NCBI RefSeq assembly: GCF_003337415.1
Contig: NZ_QPJT01000028.1
Location: forward strand, 1 to 49,428
Length of the DNA stretch: 49,428 nt
DNA from: Anaerobacterium chartisolvens
Lineage (GTDB): Bacteria > Bacillota > Clostridia > Acetivibrionales > DSM-27016
Direction: 5' to 3'
Shown: positions 7,511 to 15,991 of the stretch, in pieces
How the letters are laid out: each line of letters begins with the position of its first letter
Position numbering within the stretch: position 1 is the first letter of the stretch
Position numbers and translations under genes: made by a program
The notes under the pieces: model-generated
Told to the model about the DNA's origin: nothing
What the model saw: only the letters and a program-made list of their open reading frames with translations
The model's database searches: none

Positions 7511-8764
7511 CTATCTGAGAACCATTCTATCCGGGAACGCCTTATTGCGGGATATGCTCCACATTTTATCTATATAAGCCGTCGTGTACCTCTGCTCTAA
7601 GTAGTGGTAAATATATGCCGCTCTTTCTGTCAGGCAATATACGTTATCCCTTAATGTGACAAGTCCCAGCCTTTGCGCGGCAAAAAGCTCCAAGCCGTAC
7701 ATTTTCTCAAGGGGCGTGCCTATCAAGCGCAAAAAGCTATCCGAATTTATCTGGAGTCCATAGGCGCTCCAGAAAAGATAATAGACCGCCCTTTGTCTTT
7801 TTGTAAAGTTAAGAGTTAAGGATGTGGCAAGGCTGCCCCCGCAAATACGCTTGATGTACTCGTCTACCGAAAACGTATTTATTTTGAAAATGTCCTTTAA
7901 AAGGGTGGTGGCGGAAACTCCAAACCCCAGAAAGGTATCACGCGTAACCGACGAATATTTATCGGTTCCCTCCTTTGCAAACGTCCATACCGAAGTCCTC
8001 TTAGCTCCCGACTCCACGCAGAAGTCATTTAAGGACTCCAGCATCTCTCTTTTATGCCTGCCGGACAGCGGGGAGTACTTATTGTCGGCAAACGTAAAAT
8101 CTATGAACGGATATGTTGAAACCTGAGTTGCTCCATACCCAAATGCACTTTCAATGTCGCTTTTCAATATCTCCTTGTTCTGCCCCGGTATGCCGAATAT
8201 AAGATCTATGTCTATCACTGAAAATTGGTATTTTGCTATCAGTGACAGCTTTTCCCGGAGGCCGTCCTGTCTTCGTCCGATTTTCTCCAAGGCGCCCTCA
8301 TTAAATGACTGCACCCCAAGGCTTATCATTGTAACCCCTATATTTTTAAGCGTACTCAATACCGTGTCGCTTATATCATCAGGGTGAAGCTCCACACCGA
8401 TACCGTCTCTTATTTCAAAAAAGCAATTCAGCCTGTCAATAATCTCCCCAAGGCTTTCAAGCATCAGTGCGGGAGTTCCGCCTCCAAAATAAAGGCTTGT
8501 CACTGTTTTTTTACTGTCCATGCCTCCGCACACCAGCTCAATTTCCTTAAGCAGCGCATCCTTATACCTTAAGGCCTTTGCCTCCTCATACCTCTCCTTG
8601 CAATAAGGACAAAAGCCGCATATCGATCTGCAGAAGGGAATATGCACATAAAGTCCCATGTTGTCCAAGTCCGTAAAATTCAGTTTGTCTTGGTGCTTAT
8701 CCCTAAAAACAAACGGGCTTAAGGATCTTGTTAAAAATATTCTAAGCAGTGAAGTCAATAACAT
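7511..8764 (-). CDS. HemN/HemW-like radical SAM protein
   Basis: A 417-residue radical SAM protein with the cluster motif in the HemN/HemW-type context VHIPFCRSICGFCPYC, giving CxxxCxxC plus a fourth cysteine. A GGGTP motif follows (YFGGGTPALML). Later elements such as VSLGVQSFNEGALEKIGR and FGIPGQNKE fit the HemW-like core, and the C-terminal 100 residues resemble a HemN_C domain. HemN-type enzymes are coproporphyrinogen oxidases and HemW is a haem chaperone; many relatives do other radical chemistry, so the reaction is open. It lies 12 nt after another radical SAM gene on the same strand and has AGGGGAA upstream of its ATG, so the two are one operon. Confidence 0.82.
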   Translation of the reverse strand: MLLTSLLRIFLTRSLSPFVFRDKHQDKLNFTDLDNMGLYVHIPFCRSICGFCPYCKERYEEAKALRYKDALLKEIELVCGGMDSKKTVTSLYFGGGTPALMLESLGEIIDRLNCFFEIRDGIGVELHPDDISDTVLSTLKNIGVTMISLGVQSFNEGALEKIGRRQDGLREKLSLIAKYQFSVIDIDLIFGIPGQNKEILKSDIESAFGYGATQVSTYPFIDFTFADNKYSPLSGRHKREMLESLNDFCVESGAKRTSVWTFAKEGTDKYSSVTRDTFLGFGVSATTLLKDIFKINTFSVDEYIKRICGGSLATSLTLNFTKRQRAVYYLFWSAYGLQINSDSFLRLIGTPLEKMYGLELFAAQRLGLVTLRDNVYCLTERAAYIYHYLEQRYTTAYIDKMWSISRNKAFPDRMVLR

Positions 8765-8776
8765 TTATAAATTCCC

Positions 8777-9688
8777 CTATACATATTTTAAGTAAGTACC
8801 GAGCATATCCAGTATCACCTTAATGCTTCCGGTAAAAACCATTGAATACTCCGCCGCAAAGAAGTAGCCGCACCTCTCGCAAAGCCCCGGTATTTCGACG
8901 CACCTTCCGCACACAAAGCTCCTCCCGTTTTCAACAACAAGGCACTGATAGCAAGGCGTTTTAAAGCTGTTATCGGCTATATTGGGAAATGCGCTTTTGA
9001 GGTTGAAAACAGGATAGCCCCGTTCCATCATATTCTCAATGCGCCTTAAGCAATCCCGCTTTTCCTCCGTTGTAAGACTAAGGCTCTCTGTTCCGGGATA
9101 TGGAGTATGAAAGTTAAACGAAACGGCCCTGACATTGCTTTGTATTGCCGCAACCTCGCATACATCCTCTATGTCTGCTATATTCACCCTGTTTATTGCC
9201 ATATACAGGCAAATATTATCGGAGGTCGCCTCTTCTATATTTCTCAATATATCATCATACGTATTTCCTCTTATTTTGTTATGATTCTCCTTTGCTCCGT
9301 CCAGGCTCAGAAGTATCAGATCTGCCTCCGGCAAATCCAGTCTGAAGGTTCCGTTTGTCACAACATTTACAATTAAAAAGCCTATTCTTTTAGCCTCCAC
9401 CACCAGGCTTCTGACATTCCTGCCGTCATCCTCCCATAAAAAGGTCTCTCCTCCGCAGAAAAACAGAATTCTTATGCCCTGATTATATAGCTCATGCATT
9501 TCCCTTTGTATGCTTGTGTATGAATACATCACACAGTCAATATTATTTACGGCGCAGTGCTTGCAGGTCAGATTGCATTTATCGGTAAGTATGATGGTTG
9601 CAAGGATAGGCTTCCTTCTTTTAAATACTATAGTGCTTATTCCAAACAAGGAAAATCTTAAAAATGAACTGATTTTTATAATGACCAC
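8777..9688 (-). CDS. Radical SAM protein with C-terminal cysteine-rich (SPASM-like) region
   Basis: A 303-residue protein with the canonical cluster CNLTCKHC at about residue 38 and a following FFCGGETFLW element. The C-terminal 60 residues contain about eight cysteines (CYQC, CGRC, CERCGYF), as in SPASM or twitch auxiliary-cluster domains. Such enzymes often modify peptides or proteins; no precursor peptide frame is evident next to it. The start is uncertain: GTG at 9688 is the first possible codon and the ribosome site GGGTG overlaps it. It is the first gene of a two-gene operon with the HemW-like gene and lies downstream of the chemoreceptor terminator. Confidence 0.8.
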   Translation of the reverse strand: MVIIKISSFLRFSLFGISTIVFKRRKPILATIILTDKCNLTCKHCAVNNIDCVMYSYTSIQREMHELYNQGIRILFFCGGETFLWEDDGRNVRSLVVEAKRIGFLIVNVVTNGTFRLDLPEADLILLSLDGAKENHNKIRGNTYDDILRNIEEATSDNICLYMAINRVNIADIEDVCEVAAIQSNVRAVSFNFHTPYPGTESLSLTTEEKRDCLRRIENMMERGYPVFNLKSAFPNIADNSFKTPCYQCLVVENGRSFVCGRCVEIPGLCERCGYFFAAEYSMVFTGSIKVILDMLGTYLKYV

Positions 9689-9775
9689 CCTTTTGTTTAC
9701 ATAAATTTAAACAGCCGCTACATACCATTGTACCATTGTAACCTTCTAAAGCAACAGTAAACTTTTTATAAACTT

Positions 9776-9834
9776 AAAAAACAAAGTCCCCCCTGCCTTC
9801 CGCTAACAAAGCGGCAGACAAAAAGAGACTTTTG
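9776..9834 (-). terminator. Terminator of the chemoreceptor gene
   Basis: CTGCC (9793-9797) pairs with GGCAG (9813-9817) inside an outer CAAAGTC/GACTTTTG stem. On the minus strand this is followed by a run of T (A at 9776-9780). Confidence 0.55.
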
Positions 9835-9893
9835 TAAAATTCCCTGCTTTTATAATATTTTATAGTTTAGGCTCTTGCATATCGGATAACGGA

Positions 9894-10043
9894 GGATGTA
9901 AAATAATATCATCCATAATAATTTCTACTCTAACTATAGAAGCATGTATACCTTTAGAGGACGCTTGTGATTTTAGTTAGCTTAAATTATATCTTGGTTA
10001 CGTATTCCGGGGAAATTATTCTTCCAGAAATTATTTTACATCC
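9894..10043. repeat. 150 bp element with 14 bp terminal inverted repeats
   Basis: GGATGTAAAATAAT (9894-9907) is repeated perfectly inverted at 10030-10043. The interior has no gene. It occupies most of the 387 bp between the chemoreceptor stop and the radical SAM start, and looks like a small non-autonomous element or a long structured leader. Confidence 0.5.
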
Positions 10044-10075
10044 TTTTTAGATAGTTTGTATCCTAATTTATATTG

Positions 10076-11551
10076 TTACCCCCTGCTTACAATTTCGTTC
10101 AGCCTGCCCCTCAGATCATCCAGCTTATTAAACTCCTCTACAATGTCCTCAATTTTTCTGTTTTGCTCTGCAATGCTTGATGCCACCTGCTCAATAGATG
10201 CCGAGGCCTGCTGGGTAATGCCCGATATGGAAAAAGCCTCATTTGTAATCGCTTCGGAGCCCTTTTTCAGGCTTTTAATCTTTTCATCCATATCCTCAGC
10301 CTTTATGAGGACATTATTGGTATTATCGTATATATCCCCGAAGATTTTTCCCGCATTTTCCGCCGCCATTCTGCCCGAATCAAAGGACGCAGATACCTCC
10401 GCCACTTTCTCCGATGCGTTCCTAGCCTTGCTCTGAACCTCATTTAAAATGGCCGCGATCTCCCCGGTAGATTTTCTTGAGTTTTCCGCAAGAGTCCTTA
10501 TTTCATCTGCAACAACAGCAAAGCCTTTTCCGTGCTCTCCTGCTCTTGCCGCCTCTATTGCGGCATTTAAAGCAAGCAGGTTGGTGCGGCTGGCAATTTC
10601 ATTTACAGTATTTAAAATAATGCCTATCTGCTGGGATTTGGTGTCCAGCTCATCCATAAGCCCAACAGTGTCGTTTATATTGAGTCCCACGTTCTTTATT
10701 TCCTCCTGAAGGTATTTTACCTCTTCATTTCCCCTCCGGGATGTTTCAACCGTTGAGGCCGACAGCTCCTTCATCGCCGCCGAGGTGCCGGACAGTGCCC
10801 TTGTTTCCTCATTGCTGGCAGTAATGGATTCCCTTATGTCATTCACACTTTGAGCCTGAGACTGTATAGCCGCGGCAATTTCTCCCGATACCTCGGTAAT
10901 CTCTCCGGATATTGCACCCATAGACCTTATCCTGTCTAATATGGATTTACTGAACCCATCCAGTGCCCCTGCCGTTTCCCTTATCCTTTCAAACATATCC
11001 TCAAGTATATTCTTATCCTCTGCCAGTCTTTCTCCCTGATCCCTCAGAGACTTTCTCATTTTGCTCCCGATCCTTGTCTGAAACGCCAGCACAAACGTTA
11101 CCAATACCATATACAGATTCATGGAAATGACATGCTTTACAGCCAATCCGGCAAACATAGTATCCTTAAGAGTAATAAAAAAGTAATTGGTAAAAAAAAT
11201 GTTGACAGCCCCCGACACAATTATAGGAACAAACTGGTGATATAATGTAACTATCGCCAGACAATAGTATAATAGAAGATAGTTTCCCATATGTGGATTG
11301 GACGAAATAATAAGATAGCACAATACCGCAAGGCCTGCTAAAACCACATATTTAACCTGTGCCTCCAATATCCTTTTATAGGTGAGCAGAGTGGCCGACC
11401 CTCCCGCAACTACTCCTGTAGCAGCCAATGAGAATATCGTTCTCCCCGGCACCTTATTTGCAATATCTACTGCCAGTCCTAATGCAAGAGAAATCCACAT
11501 AAGCTTTACCACAAGCTTATTTCTTTCAAAAGTAGTTTCATTGTAATTCAT
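10076..11551 (-). CDS. Membrane methyl-accepting chemotaxis protein
   Basis: This 491-residue chemoreceptor has about five or six hydrophobic helices in the first 165 residues, with almost no periplasmic loop, and a cytoplasmic MA signalling domain afterwards. The hairpin tip that contacts CheA/CheW is clear ([20 protein letters not shown] followed by [15 protein letters not shown]). No Cache or PAS ligand domain and no clear HAMP are seen, so it probably senses membrane state, a small membrane-permeant molecule or energy status. The start has AAGGAGATG upstream. It is a single-gene unit between two inverted-repeat elements. Confidence 0.93.
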   Translation of the reverse strand: MNYNETTFERNKLVVKLMWISLALGLAVDIANKVPGRTIFSLAATGVVAGGSATLLTYKRILEAQVKYVVLAGLAVLCYLIISSNPHMGNYLLLYYCLAIVTLYHQFVPIIVSGAVNIFFTNYFFITLKDTMFAGLAVKHVISMNLYMVLVTFVLAFQTRIGSKMRKSLRDQGERLAEDKNILEDMFERIRETAGALDGFSKSILDRIRSMGAISGEITEVSGEIAAAIQSQAQSVNDIRESITASNEETRALSGTSAAMKELSASTVETSRRGNEEVKYLQEEIKNVGLNINDTVGLMDELDTKSQQIGIILNTVNEIASRTNLLALNAAIEAARAGEHGKGFAVVADEIRTLAENSRKSTGEIAAILNEVQSKARNASEKVAEVSASFDSGRMAAENAGKIFGDIYDNTNNVLIKAEDMDEKIKSLKKGSEAITNEAFSISGITQQASASIEQVASSIAEQNRKIEDIVEEFNKLDDLRGRLNEIVSRG

Positions 11552-11589
11552 ATTTCATCTCCTTACTTAATATCCGGCTATAAACTTAC

Positions 11590-11802
11590 TATATAGGACG
11601 CGATAAAGATTTTACAAACATAGAGGATATAATTGCTTACAGAAATTTTTAATAGCAACGTAAGACTCTAAGAGTCTTCAAGATGCCTTGCGGGGAAATG
11701 TCTCACGGGTCTGTCATCAGGCACTTTTCTTAGATGTATTCCTTACGGGCCAAAAAATTTCTTCCATCAAGTTATATCCTCCATGTAAAATCTTTATCGC
11801 TA
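11590..11802 (+). repeat. MITE-like repeat, copy 1
   Basis: A 213 bp element bounded by GCGATAAAGATTTTACA at its left end and the inverse at its right end, each followed inward by GGATATAA-type sequence. The same element occurs in reverse orientation at 17264-17460 with high identity. Copy 1 has an extra small segment around AAGACTCTAAGAGTCTT. No frame of useful length is present. Confidence 0.85.
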
Positions 11803-11834
11803 CATATATAAAGGAAAAAAATACTTTAAACCCA

Positions 11835-14000
11835 TTATATAGATCTCGCTACGTCGTTTGCTGCGGTTACTGCCTCCCATACCCTGCCGGGCTGCCTTGC
11901 ATCTCCTATAAGATAAATCTCCGACGCCGCGTTTTCCCTGCACATAAGATGATACAGAGAATTGTCCGAAACTCCCCCGGTTGAAAAAATGACATAGTCG
12001 GCATCCAGAGAAATAAGCTCAACATCCCCGGCCTTCAGCTTTTTGTCAAAGGGATTATGAATATTCTCAGGCACCAGAGTCCTCCACGGCGTATAAGGGT
12101 CCCATCTTCCCCTGTTGGCTTCTATATATACCTTCCCCTCGTCAAGCCTGACTGCCCGTGAAGCAGTATATGCCTTAACCGGCTTGCCTATGGAATCGCA
12201 GCCCCTGCCTGTAGCGCTTCCCCTTCCCATCAGCATCCACAGCAGCATTGAACGGTTTGAATGCACAACTCCCTCCATAAGCTCAGGAAGCATCTCAACA
12301 ATGGAAACATCAATTTCCCCGTCCGCAGCAAGGGTGTATGCAAGCTCACACCCTACAACCCCTCCTCCTATGATTACAAGCCTCTTTACATCCGACGGCA
12401 GCTCCATTGTCCCGTTAAGAAAGCTTCTGGCATCACTGAATCTCATTTTTTCCATTCCCTCAATCTTAGGTACAAAAGGCTTAAGGCCGCTGCTTAAAAT
12501 AACGGCGTCATATTTCCCCTTTATATCCTGTACGTCAGCTTCCTTATTTAATACTATTCTAAGTCCGTTTTCCTCAAGCTGCAGCATCTGGTATTGCAAA
12601 TTATCAAGATACCTTCTGACATCCTGCTTTATTCCCGGTCTGCTTCCGGCAATCAATTGCCCGCCTATTCTATCTCCCTTTTCATATAAAGTAACCTTGT
12701 GCCCCCGCTTTACCAATGTCTTTGCCGCTTCACAGCCTCCCGGCCCCGCTCCTATAACAGCAATGCTTTTTATCGCCTTTGCCTCTGTTATCTTCTTGCT
12801 GTCCTCAAACCCCGTATAAGGATTTACAGAGCAGCAAGGGTGTCCCCCAAGAATAAATGATTGTATGCAGCCCTCCTGATCGCCTATGCAGTGTGTAATC
12901 TCTCTTATCCTGCCTGACTTTACCTTTTCAGGCCAGTAGGGATCTGCCAGAAGCGGCCTTCCAAGCATAACAAAGTCTGCCCTGCCCTCATTTAAAATAC
13001 GCTCCGCCACCGCAGGATCACCCAGCTTGCCGACAGCAATGACAGGCACTCCTATTTGCTGCTCATTAAAGTATTCCTTAAGCCTCCCCGCCGTCTCCTC
13101 CGCATACGGAGCATCCTTAAAATATGCGGGAGGGTGGGGATAAAACCAATTGTCATAGCACCCCTTATCCACATCAAAGGCATCAACTCCGGCCTCCGCC
13201 AATACCCTGCACATAAAAAGCCCCTCTTCTGCCGTCCGCTCCATACCCCTGAATCTTTTTTTAAACACCTCCGCCCCATATGACTCCTCCAGAGCCTGAG
13301 TCAGATCCAGCCTGTAAATAATGGGAAAGCTCTCTCCGCACCTTTTTTTTATCTCCTTTACCACATCCACGGCAAACTGAAGCTTATCGCTGTATCTTCC
13401 CAGTATCCTTCTATTCCACGGCGAGGATGTAAGCTGATCCATAAGATATCCTTCATGTCCGTGGAGCTGCACCCCGTCAGCCCCCGAAACCTTGGCATTT
13501 ACGGCACTCTGTCCAAAGCTTCTGACTATTTTTTTAATTTGTCCGTCTGTAAAAGGCATATGAGGTATTTGAGGCACATAGAAATTGCGGTTTAAAGAGG
13601 CTGATTTGGGAATTTTACCCTTGAGCGCACACTCGGGAGAACCCACTCTTCCCATTCCCGCAGTGAGCTGAACAAACAGCTTGGCATCATAGGAATGCAC
13701 CGCAGAGGCAATATCCCTCCATCCTGAAAGCCTTGTCCTTGAGGAGCCGTCAATTCTGGGAAAATATGTGGTGTCATTATCCTCCGATACCGTAGGATCA
13801 ATTCCGTAAGAAACAGGAATTAGTCCTGTTATTATAAGGCCCGCTCCCCCCTTTGCCCTTTCGGCAAAATAATCGATCATCTTGGGCAGCGGCCTTCCGA
13901 TAGGGTCCGCCATATTTATATTGCCCATAGGAGCCATAATGATCCTGTTCTTTATCCTGCACTTGCCTATATTACCCCGTTCAAACAGCTTGTCGTGCAT
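11835..14000 (-). CDS. NADH:flavin oxidoreductase / 2,4-dienoyl-CoA-reductase-like (BaiCD/FadH type), variant Fe-S motif
   Basis: This 721-residue enzyme has the FadH/BaiCD layout: an N-terminal FMN TIM barrel (residues about 1-370; HGHEGYLMDQLTSSPWN), an Fe-S linker, and a C-terminal FAD/NAD(P) unit with IAVIGAGPGGCEAAKTL and RLVIIGGGVVGCELAY. Such enzymes reduce activated C=C bonds. The Fe-S segment reads CIGDQEGC, then ten residues, then CCSVNP. Where relatives have CxxCxxxC, the second cysteine is Asp here, with an extra Cys next to the last ligand. The start chosen is the ATG at 14000, six nt after AAGGAGG; an ATG two codons upstream touches that site. It follows the two aconitase-X genes by 5-11 nt, so one transcript carries all three. 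Confidence 0.9.
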   Translation of the reverse strand: MHDKLFERGNIGKCRIKNRIIMAPMGNINMADPIGRPLPKMIDYFAERAKGGAGLIITGLIPVSYGIDPTVSEDNDTTYFPRIDGSSRTRLSGWRDIASAVHSYDAKLFVQLTAGMGRVGSPECALKGKIPKSASLNRNFYVPQIPHMPFTDGQIKKIVRSFGQSAVNAKVSGADGVQLHGHEGYLMDQLTSSPWNRRILGRYSDKLQFAVDVVKEIKKRCGESFPIIYRLDLTQALEESYGAEVFKKRFRGMERTAEEGLFMCRVLAEAGVDAFDVDKGCYDNWFYPHPPAYFKDAPYAEETAGRLKEYFNEQQIGVPVIAVGKLGDPAVAERILNEGRADFVMLGRPLLADPYWPEKVKSGRIREITHCIGDQEGCIQSFILGGHPCCSVNPYTGFEDSKKITEAKAIKSIAVIGAGPGGCEAAKTLVKRGHKVTLYEKGDRIGGQLIAGSRPGIKQDVRRYLDNLQYQMLQLEENGLRIVLNKEADVQDIKGKYDAVILSSGLKPFVPKIEGMEKMRFSDARSFLNGTMELPSDVKRLVIIGGGVVGCELAYTLAADGEIDVSIVEMLPELMEGVVHSNRSMLLWMLMGRGSATGRGCDSIGKPVKAYTASRAVRLDEGKVYIEANRGRWDPYTPWRTLVPENIHNPFDKKLKAGDVELISLDADYVIFSTGGVSDNSLYHLMCRENAASEIYLIGDARQPGRVWEAVTAANDVARSI

Positions 14001-14011
14001 ATTCATCCTCC

Positions 14012-14458
14012 TTATGGGCTTACGCTAATGGTTCCGTCCTCACAAATCCCGATATGCTGCCCGTCCTTTACATATTCAAGAAATTCATCTCCCAGTGTGT
14101 CAACAGTTATAATTCTCCGTGACAGCCATACGTCGGCGAGAATAACACCGGCAGCGGCCAAAGAATCAATATGCTCTGAAAACAGCATTGCCTTAGGACC
14201 TATTCCAAGCTTTGCAATAGCCTCAAGCACCATCCCCCCCGTAGTAGATCCAATTGTTTTAGGCAGACAGATAATCTTATCGGTTAATGTTTTATTAAAT
14301 AAATCCTTGTTATTTTGATCAGAGCACACTACAACCCTCGCCTTTTTCAGCGCGCTTTTTTGAAAGGTAGCTAAAATATTAAGGCCCTGACGGCTGACGA
14401 CCGATTCTCCTTGCGTATTCCCAGCCAGTACAGGCCTTCCTTTAAAAATCCTTTCCAT
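14012..14458 (-). CDS. Aconitase X small (swivel) subunit, DUF126
   Basis: This 148-residue protein is the swivelling domain of aconitase X when encoded separately. It has the family pattern IICLPKTIGSTTGGMVLEAI followed by PKAMLFSEHIDSLAAAGVILAD. It lies 13 nt downstream of the catalytic subunit gene, with AAAGGGGG before its ATG. In archaea and some bacteria the two parts form one dehydratase; in other organisms they are fused. Bacterial relatives include cis-3-hydroxy-L-proline dehydratase, and archaeal ones phosphomevalonate dehydratase. The substrate here is unknown. Confidence 0.9.
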   Translation of the reverse strand: MERIFKGRPVLAGNTQGESVVSRQGLNILATFQKSALKKARVVVCSDQNNKDLFNKTLTDKIICLPKTIGSTTGGMVLEAIAKLGIGPKAMLFSEHIDSLAAAGVILADVWLSRRIITVDTLGDEFLEYVKDGQHIGICEDGTISVSP

Positions 14459-14471
14459 AGAGAATCCCCCT

Positions 14472-15752
14472 TTAAGCAGTTATAATCTGCAATATCTTTT
14501 CATCGGTAAAAAATCTGGCGGTTGTATATGTCCTCAGCTTGTTTGAGTTGGTAATAACCGCCTGCTTTGAACACAAGGGATTATTCATATACATAAGAGG
14601 ACAAATAGAAGTGAGGCTGGCCCCTGTCGAAGCAAGCCTTTTATAGTACGGGCCGTCCCCTTTGAATTTCTCAATAACCTCCGGGGCAGCACTGAGTACA
14701 GTCCTTACGCTTAATTTCCTTTTTCCCTTCCCTTCAACACAACGGCAAAGCTTATCCGTCCATCCGTATATCTGGCTTAACGACAGATGAGGGCAGCCTA
14801 TAAAGCAAAGCTTGGGCCTTGCGTTTTCATTTTTCCACATAACAGGGTAGCTGTTCAATACCCTCTCCAGTGCGGAATCATCCACAACATAGGTCTTATA
14901 TCCCTCTGCCAGAAGACTTCTTCCCTGCTCCGCTGCCTCGGGGGTTATTTTGTCCACATGGTATAGCCCTACCGCACCGTTGGACGCGCTTGCGGCTCCC
15001 ATATCCTTTAAATAGCCTTGCGTATCCTCATTCATACCCTCTCCCAAAAAGCTGTCAAGCCCGGTAATATACGGTACATCCTCCATTACCGCCATTCCTA
15101 TCGCACCCCCAAGCACTTGGGGATTTGGGAGGCTTTGCGTTTTCACCTCAATAAGCCATTTCGCCCTTCTGCCCTCATCGGTAAGCAGCCCAAACTCAGG
15201 AGTCCTTCCTATTATCCCTGACAACAGCTCAATAACCCCCGAATTCCGGTTGGTTCTTGCCCCGATAACGGAATTGGCATAAACAACGGCAGAGGACTCC
15301 GCCCAAGCTAAAACATCTCCCTTTTGGGGAGTATTTCCCACTTCGGGAAGGTAGCATGTGCAGGTGAATGACTTATTGCTTTTAAGCCCCACCCTCTCAA
15401 GCTGTTTTTCATATTCCTTCTGTCTTCCGTACATGACCTTGAAAGCAAGCTTCTGCAAAATACCGCACCTGACATTGGCATAATCAATAGGCCTGGGATT
15501 CACAGTAAAAGGCTGCTTTGCGGCAAGCCCTTCCGCTATAAGCTCATCCATCATGTCAAACACAGGCTCTAAAATAGGAATCCCGAAGGAGGTTACCACA
15601 TGCACAGGCCCATTTACAGGCAAAAGCCTTTTGGCCCCAAATGCCTCTCCATAAACAACAACCGATTCCATAGCCTTTCTAAGCGCTTGTCCCTTTTCGC
15701 CCTTCAATAATGCTCTTTCCTCATCCGTAAGCTCCATTTTGTAGTCCACCAT
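14472..15752 (-). CDS. Aconitase X catalytic subunit, DUF521
   Basis: A 426-residue protein with the diagnostic aconitase X segments: ESSAVVYANSVIGARTNR, CFIGCPHLSLSQ and TSICPLMYMNNP. The cysteines in these segments are candidates for Fe-S cluster ligands. The family carries out dehydrations. It is the first gene of a three-gene operon (catalytic, swivel, old-yellow-enzyme reductase), which suggests dehydration followed by reduction of the resulting C=C or C=N bond. The start ATG follows AAGGGG by eight nt. The 240 bp upstream are A+T-rich and must hold the promoter; I saw no sigma-54 (GG-N10-GC) signal there. Confidence 0.92.
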   Translation of the reverse strand: MVDYKMELTDEERALLKGEKGQALRKAMESVVVYGEAFGAKRLLPVNGPVHVVTSFGIPILEPVFDMMDELIAEGLAAKQPFTVNPRPIDYANVRCGILQKLAFKVMYGRQKEYEKQLERVGLKSNKSFTCTCYLPEVGNTPQKGDVLAWAESSAVVYANSVIGARTNRNSGVIELLSGIIGRTPEFGLLTDEGRRAKWLIEVKTQSLPNPQVLGGAIGMAVMEDVPYITGLDSFLGEGMNEDTQGYLKDMGAASASNGAVGLYHVDKITPEAAEQGRSLLAEGYKTYVVDDSALERVLNSYPVMWKNENARPKLCFIGCPHLSLSQIYGWTDKLCRCVEGKGKRKLSVRTVLSAAPEVIEKFKGDGPYYKRLASTGASLTSICPLMYMNNPLCSKQAVITNSNKLRTYTTARFFTDEKILQIITA

Positions 15753-15949
15753 CTGTTTGTCCCCTTTTATATAAATTAAATTTATTTCAGATTTTTAATA
15801 TCAAGGGTGGTTGTAAAGCTCATTGTTTATATACATAAATATTATATTCTATCTAAAATTTTACATTATTTTTTAAAGTAATTCAATACCAATTTTGTAG
15901 TCTTTATTCTTTATATAAAAAATAATGTATTTTATTAAAGCAAATTGCT

Positions 15950-15987
15950 TAAAAAAGGCAAATGACGGAGCGGGCCGCTCCGTCATT
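15950..15987 (-). terminator. Strong terminator of the sigma-54 gene
   Basis: AATGACGGAGCGG and its inverse CCGCTCCGTCATT (15961-15987) form a 13 bp perfect stem around a single G. On the minus strand it is followed by TTGCCTTTTTT. Confidence 0.85.
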
Positions 15988-15991
15988 CATA

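Noticed and set aside
12115-12819. 234-codon plus-strand frame inside the oxidoreductase gene
   Set aside because: Antisense shadow of a well-conserved enzyme; composition is Ser/Pro/Leu-rich and no ribosome site is present.
15753-15950. Possible sigma-54 promoter for the aconitase-X operon next to rpoN
   Set aside because: No GG-N10-GC pair at suitable spacing was found on the minus strand.
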